Part shown: positions 35,758 through 44,252 of the stretch, in pieces
How the letters are laid out: every line of letters begins with the position of its first letter
Numbering within the stretch: the first letter of the stretch is position 1
Assembly: GCA_036504875.1 (NCBI GenBank)
Contig: DASXUK010000010.1
Location: forward strand, 12,305 to 76,304
Length of the DNA stretch: 64,000 nt
DNA from: JACPFJ01 sp036504875
GTDB lineage: Bacteria > Desulfobacterota > Desulfuromonadia > Geobacterales > Pseudopelobacteraceae
Direction of reading: 5' to 3'
Position numbers and translations under genes: made by a program
Notes under the pieces: model-generated
What the model saw: only the letters and a program-made list of their open reading frames with translations
What the model was told of the DNA's origin: nothing
Databases searched by the model: none

Positions 35758-36945
35758 TTACCAAAGCGAGCGATTGGATATCCTCGCGGATTGATTTTTC
35801 AAAATAAAGAAACCAACAGTACCTGCCAAAAATGAACTGAGCAAAATGCTGACCTTGGAACTTTCAATAATTGCGGGATTGCCAAAAGCCAACAACGTGA
35901 TGAATATCGACATGGTAAATCCAATACCACCAAGAAAACCGGCACCAACGATATGTTTCCAATCCACTTCGTCTGGCAATTGAGACAAACCGCACTTGAC
36001 AGCTAAAAGACTAAACAGAACAATGCCCAGCGGCTTGCCGGCGAACAACCCGGCGAAAATACCGAGACTGTTTGGTGTTGCCAAGCCTTCAATCAAGTTC
36101 CCTGTAAGAACAATGCCGGTATTTGCCAGCGCAAAAAGTGGCATAATGATGAATGCCACCGGTTTATTCAAGAAATGTTGTAACTTGTAGGAAGGCGATT
36201 TGTTGTCACCCTTCCCGAAGGGAATGGCAAAGGCAAGAAGAACGCCGGAAATCGTGGGGTGGACTCCAGACTTTAGCATAAAATACCACATGATCAGACC
36301 AGGAACGAGGTACAGGGGTAGCCAGAGAATCCTTAGACGATTTAGAACCAGTAGTCCGGCAAATATCCCAATTGCCAAACCGAAATAAAGAAGCGAAAAG
36401 TCCTTCACATAAAACAGACCGATAACGATAATGGCTCCCAAGTCGTCTATGATGGCTAATGCAGCAAGAAAAATCCGTAAAGACATCGGAACTTTATTCC
36501 CTAGCAGGGCAAGCACCCCCAGTGCATAAGCAATGTCGGTTGCCATTGGAATACCAGCACCGCTTTGGGTTTCTGTGCCCTGATTGAGAAGAAAGTGAAG
36601 CAAGGCAGGCATGGCCATGCCACCAATGGCGGCAATAATCGGCAATGAAGCATTTTTCGGATTCGATAGCTCACCCACATAAAGTTCTCTTTCAATTTCA
36701 AGCCCGATCAAAAAGAAGAAAATCCCCATCAACCCGTCATTGATCCAGTGTTGCAAACTGTACTTCAAGGAGATAATCTCACCCACCTCAAAACCGACTT
36801 TGAAATTCCAAAGTTCCAAGTAGCCTTTTCCAAACTCGGAATTAGCAATAACGATTGAAGCAAACATGGCGAGGATGAGAACGATTCCCGAAGCCTTTTC
36901 GCTCTCAAAAAATTCCACGAAGAGTTTGGTCAGTTTTGTTTTCAT
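35758..36945 (-). CDS. nhaA: Na+/H+ antiporter NhaA
   Basis: A 395-residue inner-membrane antiporter exporting Na+ (or Li+) in exchange for protons, for sodium and alkaline pH homeostasis. It has about 11-12 membrane segments, and the ion-binding pair of aspartates stands in AIIDDLGAIIVIG near residue 164-176. The N-terminus is complete, including the family FFESEKASGIVLI region. By eye the gene is AT-richer than the liv and dpp-like genes on either side, and it is the only gene of its transcript, which may indicate separate acquisition. Confidence 0.94.
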   Translation of the reverse strand: MKTKLTKLFVEFFESEKASGIVLILAMFASIVIANSEFGKGYLELWNFKVGFEVGEIISLKYSLQHWINDGLMGIFFFLIGLEIERELYVGELSNPKNASLPIIAAIGGMAMPALLHFLLNQGTETQSGAGIPMATDIAYALGVLALLGNKVPMSLRIFLAALAIIDDLGAIIVIGLFYVKDFSLLYFGLAIGIFAGLLVLNRLRILWLPLYLVPGLIMWYFMLKSGVHPTISGVLLAFAIPFGKGDNKSPSYKLQHFLNKPVAFIIMPLFALANTGIVLTGNLIEGLATPNSLGIFAGLFAGKPLGIVLFSLLAVKCGLSQLPDEVDWKHIVGAGFLGGIGFTMSIFITLLAFGNPAIIESSKVSILLSSFLAGTVGFFILKNQSARISNRSLW

Positions 36946-37124
36946 AGGATTGATAGCCTGGTTGGTTCATGCCCGGCTTGGGCATATGGAGACTCTGCGC
37001 TAATCATAATGTGCGGCTAAGTCAGGAATCTATGGACGGACGATCAGCTGCATTAACCCAGAGGATACATAGGTTGTTTGAAGTTTTTTTTAGCATAGCA
37101 AATATTGCCGAATACCGGCACCAA

Positions 37125-37979
37125 TCAGAGCTTTACCCGCGGATCGAGCGCATCCCTGATCCCCTCCCCGAGAAGATTGTAAGCCAAAACCGTTATCAGG
37201 ATCGCCAGACCGGGAAAAAGCGACAGCCACCAGGCGAACTCGATGTAATCCTTGCCGGAGGTGAGTATATTGCCCCAGCTGGGGGTTGGCGGCTGAACGC
37301 CGATACCAAGAAAAGACAAGGCCGATTCGGTCAGGATAGCGCCGGCAATCCCGAGAGTGGCCGCCACCAGGGCCGGGGACACGGCATTGGGCAGGATATG
37401 GCGGAAGATAATGCGCTTGTCGGAACAGCCGATGCAGCGAGCCGCCATGATATAATCCATTTCGCGGATCGACAGGGTCTCGGCTCGCACCATACGCGCC
37501 ACCCCCATCCAGCCGGTCAGGCCGATCACGATCATGATGTACCAGATCGAAGGCCTCAGAAATGTTATCACCGCCAGGATCAGGAAAAAGGCGGGAAAGC
37601 AGAACATGATATCCACCACCCGCATCAGGATGCTATCCAGCCAGCCGCCATAAAAGCCGGCTACCAGCCCTACAAAAGTACCAATCAGCACCGCGATGCC
37701 GGCGGCTATAAAACCGACCAGTAAAGAAATCCGGGCGCCGTAGATCACCCGGCTGAGCACATCCCGGCCCAGGTCATCGGTGCCGAACCAGTGCTTAAGC
37801 GTAGGAGGGTTCAGCACCTCCCAGGCATTGATCTCGTTGGGGCTGAACGGCACCAGCAAGGGAGCCGTGACCGCAATAATAAACATAAACAGAACAACCG
37901 CGCCGCCAGCCACTGCAAAGCGGTTGCTCATCAAACGCGGCCAAAAAACCGCCCTGAGATAGGAATGTGGTGCAATCAT
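37125..37979 (-). CDS. Peptide/nickel-type ABC transporter permease (DppC/OppC family)
   Basis: A 284-residue inner-membrane permease of the DppC/OppC/NikC family. It has an N-terminal hydrophobic segment (about residues 22-45), then HWFGTDDLGRDVLSRVIYGARISL near 63-86, typical of this subunit. The last five helices include the EAA-like loop (AARCIGCSDKRIIFRHILPNA). Its start overlaps the end of the DppB-type gene by four bases. No DppD/DppF ATPase genes are encoded nearby. Confidence 0.92.
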   Translation of the reverse strand: MIAPHSYLRAVFWPRLMSNRFAVAGGAVVLFMFIIAVTAPLLVPFSPNEINAWEVLNPPTLKHWFGTDDLGRDVLSRVIYGARISLLVGFIAAGIAVLIGTFVGLVAGFYGGWLDSILMRVVDIMFCFPAFFLILAVITFLRPSIWYIMIVIGLTGWMGVARMVRAETLSIREMDYIMAARCIGCSDKRIIFRHILPNAVSPALVAATLGIAGAILTESALSFLGIGVQPPTPSWGNILTSGKDYIEFAWWLSLFPGLAILITVLAYNLLGEGIRDALDPRVKL

Positions 37980-38959
37980 CGAGCACCACCGTGCCGGATG
38001 CGGGGATCGGCCAGTGCATAGCTGACATCTGCGATCAGGTTCCCGATCAGGGTCAGCAGCGCGCCGATGATCAGGATGCCCATCACCACCGGATAATCGC
38101 GAGACATGACTGACTGGTAAAAAAGCTGTCCCATGCCGGGGATGGAATAGATCGATTCGAAGATCACGCTGCCCCCGATCAGGGCCGGAATTGAAAAACC
38201 AAACAGGGTGATCAGCGGCAAGAGGGCGTTACGCAGGGCGTGCTTGTAGATCACCACCCGCTCGGGCAGCCCTTTGGCGCGAGCCGTGGTAATGTAATCC
38301 TGACCGATGACATTCAGCATCGAAGAGCGCATGTAGCGGGACATGCCGGCCAGGCTTCCGAAAGAGGCCACCGTAATCGGCATGATCAGATGCTTGGCAA
38401 GATCCCACAGATAGCGCAAGGTCCCGTAGTTTTCGCTGCCCAGGGTGTGCAGACCGGAGATCGGCAGCCAGTTCAGCTTGACCCCGAAGAAGTACATCAG
38501 GAGCAGCGCCAGCCAGAAGGTCGGCACGGCAAAACCTAGAAAGACAAAGATCGTGATCCCTTTGTCAAGCCAGGTGTCGCGGTGGGTAGCGGCCAGGATG
38601 CCGATCGGAATGGCCAGGCCGAATTCAAGCACCAGGGCGATGATATTAAGCGACAAGGTAATCGGCAGGCGCTCCTTGATCTTGTCTTTGACCGGACGAC
38701 TATCCGAAGAAAAGGAGCGTCCCATATCAAAACGGGTCAATCGGCCGACCCAGCTGAAATACTGCTCGGCTAGCGGCTTGTCCAGACCGTAGAACTTGCG
38801 CAACCGTTCGCGGGCCTCTTTACCCACCTTGGGATTCATCGCCATCTGCATCTCCACCGGCTCACCCGGGGCCAGATGGATGACCGTAAAGGTGATCAGG
38901 GTAATCCCGAACATAAGCGGAATCAGCATCAGGATGCGTTTTAAAAGATAATTTGCCAT
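37976..38959 (-). CDS. Peptide/nickel-type ABC transporter permease (DppB/OppB family)
   Basis: Encodes 327 residues from ATG 38959, which overlaps the stop of the binding-protein gene by one base (TGATG); the frame is open further upstream but reads into that gene. It has six membrane segments; the first (LLKRILMLIPLMFGITLITF) and the following HLAPGEP are characteristic of DppB. The EAA loop near TTARAKGLPERVVIYKHALRNA contacts the ATPase. It forms the channel with the downstream DppC-type permease. Confidence 0.92.
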   Translation of the reverse strand: MANYLLKRILMLIPLMFGITLITFTVIHLAPGEPVEMQMAMNPKVGKEARERLRKFYGLDKPLAEQYFSWVGRLTRFDMGRSFSSDSRPVKDKIKERLPITLSLNIIALVLEFGLAIPIGILAATHRDTWLDKGITIFVFLGFAVPTFWLALLLMYFFGVKLNWLPISGLHTLGSENYGTLRYLWDLAKHLIMPITVASFGSLAGMSRYMRSSMLNVIGQDYITTARAKGLPERVVIYKHALRNALLPLITLFGFSIPALIGGSVIFESIYSIPGMGQLFYQSVMSRDYPVVMGILIIGALLTLIGNLIADVSYALADPRIRHGGAR

Positions 38960-40578
38960 CAATAAACCTGCTCCGCCTTCGGCACATACCACTTGATCTG
39001 ATTATGCCCGATCCCAGCCGGGGCCGGCTCGATGCCGCGGATACGGGAACTGACCACCGGCAGGGCGTCCGGAACATACAGGAAGGTGTAAGGCTGCTCG
39101 TCAGCCAGGATTTCCTGGATGCGGAAATAGGCCTTTTTGCGTTTCTCGATATCAAAAGTGCCGCGCCCCTCAATCAGCAGGCGGTCCACTTCCTGGTTTT
39201 TATAACCGACGAAATTAAGTTCGCCGACATTGGTCTTGCTGGAATGCCAGATATCATACATATCCGGATCCGGCGAGATATTCCAGCCCAGCATGACCAC
39301 CTCAAAATTACCTTTATCGACAAATTCCTTCAGAAAAGTGGCCCATTCCACAATACGAATCTTGACATCAATCCCGACAAAGCGAAGGCGTTGCTGAACG
39401 ATCTGGGCCGTCAGGAGCCGCTGCTGGTTGCCCTGATTGGTCAGAATGGTGAAGGTAAATGGCCTGCCATCCTTTATCAGGATACCATCCGCATTCTTCT
39501 GTTTCCAGCCCGCCTCAGCCAAAAGTTCCGTTGCCCGCTTAGGATTGTAAGCAATATCCTTAACAGATGGATTATAGGCCCAGCGCCCAGGCACGATCGG
39601 GCCGTGCGCCTTTTGCCCCATTCCGAACAGCACCCCGTGGATCAGCTCTTCCTTGTCAATGGCGGCCGTGATGGCCTGGCGGATGCGCTTGTCCTTAAAG
39701 GTCGGATGGCGCAGGTTGTAACCCATATAAACATAGCCGGAGGATGGATAGCGGAACTTGTTGAAACGGGAAGTAAAGTCGCTGGAGGTGGTTTGACGGG
39801 CAAACTGCACCGGAGTGAGGTTCATCAGGTCAACAGCGCCGGCCTTCAGCTCCATGTACATGGTGGATGAGTCTGGAATAATGCGGTAGATATAGCGATT
39901 GATCCAGGGGCGCCCTTCAAAGTAATCATGGTTGGATTCCAGCACGATCTTTTGGCCGGCCACCCATTCCTTAAAGCGGTACGGCCCGGTGCCGATCGGT
40001 TTTCTTGCCAGCGGGCTTTTGGTAATGTCCTGTCCCTCCAGCAGATGGGCAGGCAGGACAGCTGTTCCCCAGGAGGCCAGAGCCGGGGCAAACGGTTTGT
40101 CATAGATCACCACTACGGTATGCGAATCAGGGGCGGAGATGCCCTTGACCTGCTTGAAATCCTCAGCATAGGCAGTGGGAGTTTTGGGATCGATTACAAC
40201 CCGGTAGGTATAGAGGACATCGCGTGAGGTAAAGGGAGCGCCATCATGCCATTTAACCCCACGTCGCAGGTGAAAGGTGATGACCAGCCCGTCTGATGAA
40301 ATATCATAGGATTCGGCCAGCTCGGGAACGATATTCAGATTCTTGTCGTATTTGACCAGGCCATTGTAGATCTGACCGGCCACGGCATGGGAAGCCGAGT
40401 CCGACGCCAGAAGCGGGATTAGTGTGGAAGACTCGCCTATGGTGCCTTCCACAATGGCGTCACCATAGGCGGGCTTTTCATCCTTTACCCCGGTCTGTTG
40501 CTGGTTTGAGGCGGGTTGGGAACAGGCAGGCAGGAGGTTTAAAAGCAGGAGCAGCATTAAGCAGTAGGCTGCCTTCAT
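38959..40578 (-). CDS. Peptide-type ABC transporter substrate-binding lipoprotein (SBP family 5)
   Basis: A 539-residue binding protein of the DppA/OppA/NikA family. It has a lipoprotein signal (LLPAC, Cys19), so it is probably tethered to a membrane. The mature part has the family signature around YDISSDGLVITFHLRRGVKWHDG (residues 90-112). The ligand cannot be told from sequence; peptides, nickel chelates or other oligomers are possible. Its start overlaps the end of the TPR lipoprotein gene by four bases, so the order is TPR, binding protein, DppB, DppC in one operon. Confidence 0.9.
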   Translation of the reverse strand: MKAAYCLMLLLLLNLLPACSQPASNQQQTGVKDEKPAYGDAIVEGTIGESSTLIPLLASDSASHAVAGQIYNGLVKYDKNLNIVPELAESYDISSDGLVITFHLRRGVKWHDGAPFTSRDVLYTYRVVIDPKTPTAYAEDFKQVKGISAPDSHTVVVIYDKPFAPALASWGTAVLPAHLLEGQDITKSPLARKPIGTGPYRFKEWVAGQKIVLESNHDYFEGRPWINRYIYRIIPDSSTMYMELKAGAVDLMNLTPVQFARQTTSSDFTSRFNKFRYPSSGYVYMGYNLRHPTFKDKRIRQAITAAIDKEELIHGVLFGMGQKAHGPIVPGRWAYNPSVKDIAYNPKRATELLAEAGWKQKNADGILIKDGRPFTFTILTNQGNQQRLLTAQIVQQRLRFVGIDVKIRIVEWATFLKEFVDKGNFEVVMLGWNISPDPDMYDIWHSSKTNVGELNFVGYKNQEVDRLLIEGRGTFDIEKRKKAYFRIQEILADEQPYTFLYVPDALPVVSSRIRGIEPAPAGIGHNQIKWYVPKAEQVY

Positions 40579-42284
40579 CGATCAGAATGCTCCCCTTTAA
40601 GCTTGTGAATCTTTTCTGTCAACTCTTTGCGGCCAGGTTCAATCTCAAGAGCTTTTTTATAGGCCTTCAAAGCCTTTTTTGTTTCGTGAAGGGCCAGATA
40701 GCCATCACCCAGATGCTCGCTGATTGTTGAATCATCATCCACCAGGCTGACCGCTTCCTCCAGATATTTGACAGCCTCGTTATACCTATTCATTTTATAG
40801 TACACCCAACCCAGGCTATCCAGAATAAAGCCGTCATCCGGGCGCAGGCTCACCGCCTGTTTCAGATATTCTAGCGCTTCTTCGAGATTGATGCCCATTT
40901 CGGCATAGGTATATCCTAAGAAGTTAAGGGCCTGAACATCTTTCGGATTGAGTGCAAGCACCTTTTTCATCCGCTCGATCGATTCGGCTTTCTTCCCCAG
41001 CTTGTCATAGAGAACGCCAATGCGGAAGTTGATGCGCGGGTCCTTCGGAAAGCGGTTCTCTGCCTCCAGCAGCAGATCAAGCCCCGACTGGGTCTGATCC
41101 ATTGATTCATACAGCGAGGAAAGATTCAGATAATATTCGATCTGGGCAGGATCCGCGGCAATAGCTTCTTTGAGAATATCGACCGCCTTGGCTTCATTGC
41201 CCTTTTCCTTGAGTATGAAAGCAATATGACCGATGGTGTCAACATAAACGGGGGAAGCATGCGGAATCTTATTGAACTCCTGTAAGGCGCGGTCCAGATC
41301 GCCTTTTTCCTCGTAGCTCATGCCCAGGTAAAACCGGATAGGATGAGCAGCTGGGTCCTTTTCCAGCATCTCGCTGAAGACCTTGATCGCTTCGTCATAT
41401 TGTTCCAGCTCAAGATGGAGCAGGCCCATCTTGCGCAGGGTTTCCTGCCCCCCCATGCCGGCTTCTACCGCTAGCTCCAGGTATTCCAGCGCTTCGCCAA
41501 ACTTGCGTTGTTGAATAAGGAGCTGGATAAGACGCTGCATGACGGCCGCCCGGCTTTCATCCTCCTCGAGAAGACTGCGGTAGACCTCGGTAGCTTGGGG
41601 ATAATCCCCCATGGCCTCATAAGTGGCAGCCATGTCGATGGCAGCCTGTGTAAAATCGGGCCTGAGCTCAAGCGATTTTTTGAAATAGCCGACCGCATCC
41701 TTGTAGAGCTTCATTTGGCTGTAGGTCCGACCGAGGTAGTAGTAACCCAGCACCGAATCAGGGGTCTTCTTGATCAGTTCCTTGAGGGTATTAACAGCCT
41801 CCTCATATTCAAACAGTCTGGTAAGAGAAACTGACAATTGCAGGTATGCATCTTCCTTGCTTGGATCGAGCTTGACCGCCTTACGTAGATAATTGGCCGC
41901 TTCCAAATCCTTACCGGCAGACGCCATGATCGAACCGGCCATGATATAGGGCTCGCGCAGGTTAGGATCGAGCTTGATGGCTTTATCGATATATTCCATG
42001 GCCTCTTTGACCTGGCCGATCTTTAGCTTGATCTCGGCAATGGCTGCATGCAGAAAGGCTGAATTGGGATCTTGATCTAGAGCTTCCCGCATAAGTGTCA
42101 GTGCAGCAGGATAATCACCCTCATAAGCGGCCAGACGAGCACGGGAGTATAAATAAAGGGCGCGGGAGTTGCTATCGTGGGCAATATTTGCCGGGGGGCT
42201 GGTTTGGTTAGGTAACCTTTCAGACGTAGTGGCACAGGATGAGAGCACCAAGACACTCAAAAGAATGATCAGAACATATGGCAT
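40575..42284 (-). CDS. TPR-repeat lipoprotein
   Basis: Encodes 569 residues from ATG 42284, chosen because the lipoprotein signal (VLVLSSC, Cys17) starts there; a TTG 72 bases earlier would give an N-terminus unlike a signal. The rest is about 14 tetratricopeptide repeats, with canonical units such as ALEYLKQAVSLRPDDGFILDSLGWVYY. It is probably periplasmic or outer-membrane anchored and acts as a scaffold. It is co-transcribed with the peptide-type importer; functional connection unproven. Confidence 0.88.
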   Translation of the reverse strand: MPYVLIILLSVLVLSSCATTSERLPNQTSPPANIAHDSNSRALYLYSRARLAAYEGDYPAALTLMREALDQDPNSAFLHAAIAEIKLKIGQVKEAMEYIDKAIKLDPNLREPYIMAGSIMASAGKDLEAANYLRKAVKLDPSKEDAYLQLSVSLTRLFEYEEAVNTLKELIKKTPDSVLGYYYLGRTYSQMKLYKDAVGYFKKSLELRPDFTQAAIDMAATYEAMGDYPQATEVYRSLLEEDESRAAVMQRLIQLLIQQRKFGEALEYLELAVEAGMGGQETLRKMGLLHLELEQYDEAIKVFSEMLEKDPAAHPIRFYLGMSYEEKGDLDRALQEFNKIPHASPVYVDTIGHIAFILKEKGNEAKAVDILKEAIAADPAQIEYYLNLSSLYESMDQTQSGLDLLLEAENRFPKDPRINFRIGVLYDKLGKKAESIERMKKVLALNPKDVQALNFLGYTYAEMGINLEEALEYLKQAVSLRPDDGFILDSLGWVYYKMNRYNEAVKYLEEAVSLVDDDSTISEHLGDGYLALHETKKALKAYKKALEIEPGRKELTEKIHKLKGEHSDR

Positions 42285-42433
42285 TTTTGTTGACGACCCG
42301 TTGATGTTAATAGGAAATGTGTAATGAAAGCTACCATGAAATAGTACCTTCGTCAAACGATTATCAGTAAGTTCCAGTGCTTGCGAACGGGATGTTTTAA
42401 TGGTATTCTACCCGAATAGCGCGAGGCCCCGAA

Positions 42434-43993
42434 ATGATACGGACTATCCTGAAATCCTTATTGAAACCAGAGGCCTACCCTGAGCCTACCCACTCTGTTG
42501 AACTCATACAAACACATGTTTCCTGGATATTCCTAACCGACAACTACGCTTATAAGGTAAAGAAACCGGTTGATTTTGGTTTTCTTAATTTTACAACCAT
42601 TGATCGCCGCCGCTTTTACTGCAATGAAGAGGTCCGCCTGAACCGCCGGCTTTGTCCTGATATCTACGAAGGGGTAGTTGAACTGCGGGAGACCTCTTCC
42701 GGTGCCGCTTTTCACGGAAATGGCCCGATAATCGACTTTGCAGTCCGCATGAAGCGGCTCCCTGCCGACAGGATGCTGGATCGGTTGCTCGCAAAGGGTG
42801 AGATTTCTGCAACAGAAATTCGCCAGGTTGCCGGTGTCATCGCAGATTTTCACCTCAAAGCCGTCACCGCGCCTGCCATTGCAGAATACGGACAACTCGA
42901 CCGGATCATGTTCAACTGGCAGGAGAACTTCGAGCAGATGAGCGGATTTGAAGACAGCACCCTGCCGGCCGAGGAACGGGAATATATCAGGAACTGGGTC
43001 AGCTCGTTCGCCGGCGAACAGGCCGGTTTATTCAAAGAACGGGTGGAGCAAGGCTTTATCCGGGAATGCGACGGCGATATTCATCTGGAAAACATCTGCC
43101 TGGTCGATGGTCGCGTGTACATCTTTGATTGCATCGAATTCAACGAGCGTTTTCGCTATTGCGACACTGCGGCAGATGTGGCCTTCCTGTTGATGGATCT
43201 TGATTTTCATCACCGCAAGGATCTGGCGGACCAGGCCATGGCGACCTATCTGGAACTGACAGCTGATAAAGATATGCCGGCTCTGGTTGATTTTTACAAA
43301 ATCTACCGCGCTTTTGTACGCGGCAAGGTCGAAAGCTTCCGCCTGAACGACAGCTGCATTGACCAGCCCGAGGTTGACCAGGCCAGGCTAAAAGCGATCC
43401 TGTATTTCAGATTGGCGCGCGGCTACGTTGAACGCCGCCGGCTCAAGCCGACCCTTTTCATTACCTGCGGCCTGATGGGATGCGGCAAAAGCACACTGGC
43501 TGCTCAACTCTCCTTTGAATTAGGGATCAACAGTTTTAATTCGGACGTCAGCCGCAAAAAAATAGCCGGCCTGCCGCCAACGCCTTCCAATGCCGAGGCC
43601 TATGGCTCTGGGCTTTATAGCCCGCGGGCCAATGCCGATACATATGCCGAACTGCTGCGTCTGGCACAAGCTGAATTGACCACCGGTCGATCAGTTATCA
43701 TTGATGCCAGCTTCAAGAACCAGGCTGCCCGATTGCAGTTTGCCGCGCTGGCGGAACGGTTTTCGGCCGAGTTTATCATCCTGCAGGTCACCTGCAGTGA
43801 CCCTGAAATCCGGCGCCGGCTGGTTGATCGCAGCACTGGCGGACAGTCCGTATCAGACGGGCGCCTGGAACTGCTTGACCAACAGCAGAAAGAATTTGAG
43901 CTGCCGGAAAACAGCGAGGGAAAAATCATTGTCCTGTCCACCACCAATTCTCCAGCGGCCCAAACCAGCATGATCTACGCGAGGCTTGGCTGA
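42434..43993 (+). CDS. Fusion of aminoglycoside-phosphotransferase-like and P-loop kinase domains
   Basis: A 519-residue cytoplasmic protein. Residues about 20-320 are an APH/choline-kinase-like domain, with catalytic-type GDIHLENICLVDG and the metal-binding IFDCIEFN near 210-235. Residues about 340-510 are a P-loop kinase of the gluconate kinase/zeta-toxin-like type, with Walker A GLMGCGKST near 346. The same two-domain arrangement is widespread in proteobacteria, often annotated as AAA family ATPase; its substrate is unknown, and resistance should not be assumed. It starts at ATG 42434 with GAGG upstream. The next gene begins just after its stop. Confidence 0.85.
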   Translation: MIRTILKSLLKPEAYPEPTHSVELIQTHVSWIFLTDNYAYKVKKPVDFGFLNFTTIDRRRFYCNEEVRLNRRLCPDIYEGVVELRETSSGAAFHGNGPIIDFAVRMKRLPADRMLDRLLAKGEISATEIRQVAGVIADFHLKAVTAPAIAEYGQLDRIMFNWQENFEQMSGFEDSTLPAEEREYIRNWVSSFAGEQAGLFKERVEQGFIRECDGDIHLENICLVDGRVYIFDCIEFNERFRYCDTAADVAFLLMDLDFHHRKDLADQAMATYLELTADKDMPALVDFYKIYRAFVRGKVESFRLNDSCIDQPEVDQARLKAILYFRLARGYVERRRLKPTLFITCGLMGCGKSTLAAQLSFELGINSFNSDVSRKKIAGLPPTPSNAEAYGSGLYSPRANADTYAELLRLAQAELTTGRSVIIDASFKNQAARLQFAALAERFSAEFIILQVTCSDPEIRRRLVDRSTGGQSVSDGRLELLDQQQKEFELPENSEGKIIVLSTTNSPAAQTSMIYARLG

Positions 43994-43994
43994 T

Positions 43995-44252
43995 ATGCTT
44001 ATGCGAATGAGGCAAAAGCTTCTGCATCGACTGCAATTACCCGAGTCTTGGTTTATTTTCTTTATCATGGGCATCATCATGATGAATTTTCCCTTTCTGC
44101 ATATCTTCAATAAATCCGATCTGATCTTCGGTTTCCCTCTTCTGTTTCTGTATCTATTTATCGGCTGGGTGGTCTCCATTTTCGTAATTTATCTTTTCAC
44201 GCTCACCTTCAAGCATGCTGAAGAAAAACATCAGGAGCCACGTCAAAAGTGA
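43995..44252 (+). CDS. Small membrane protein preceding the SLC5-type sensor
   Basis: Encodes 85 residues from ATG 43995, which overlaps the upstream stop region; an in-frame TTG lies nine bases earlier. There are two membrane segments, about residues 18-36 and 46-67, and a charged C-terminus. Its stop overlaps the start of the large transporter-phosphatase gene. Position and size recall the small subunits (DUF4212, DUF3311) that accompany sodium/solute symporters, though I cannot confirm the family. It is probably an accessory subunit of the SLC5 domain. Confidence 0.7.
   Translation: MLMRMRQKLLHRLQLPESWFIFFIMGIIMMNFPFLHIFNKSDLIFGFPLLFLYLFIGWVVSIFVIYLFTLTFKHAEEKHQEPRQK

Noticed and set aside
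42434..43993. Aminoglycoside resistance gene
   Set aside because: The APH-like fold is fused to a P-loop kinase in a common chromosomal architecture; nothing supports antibiotic resistance.
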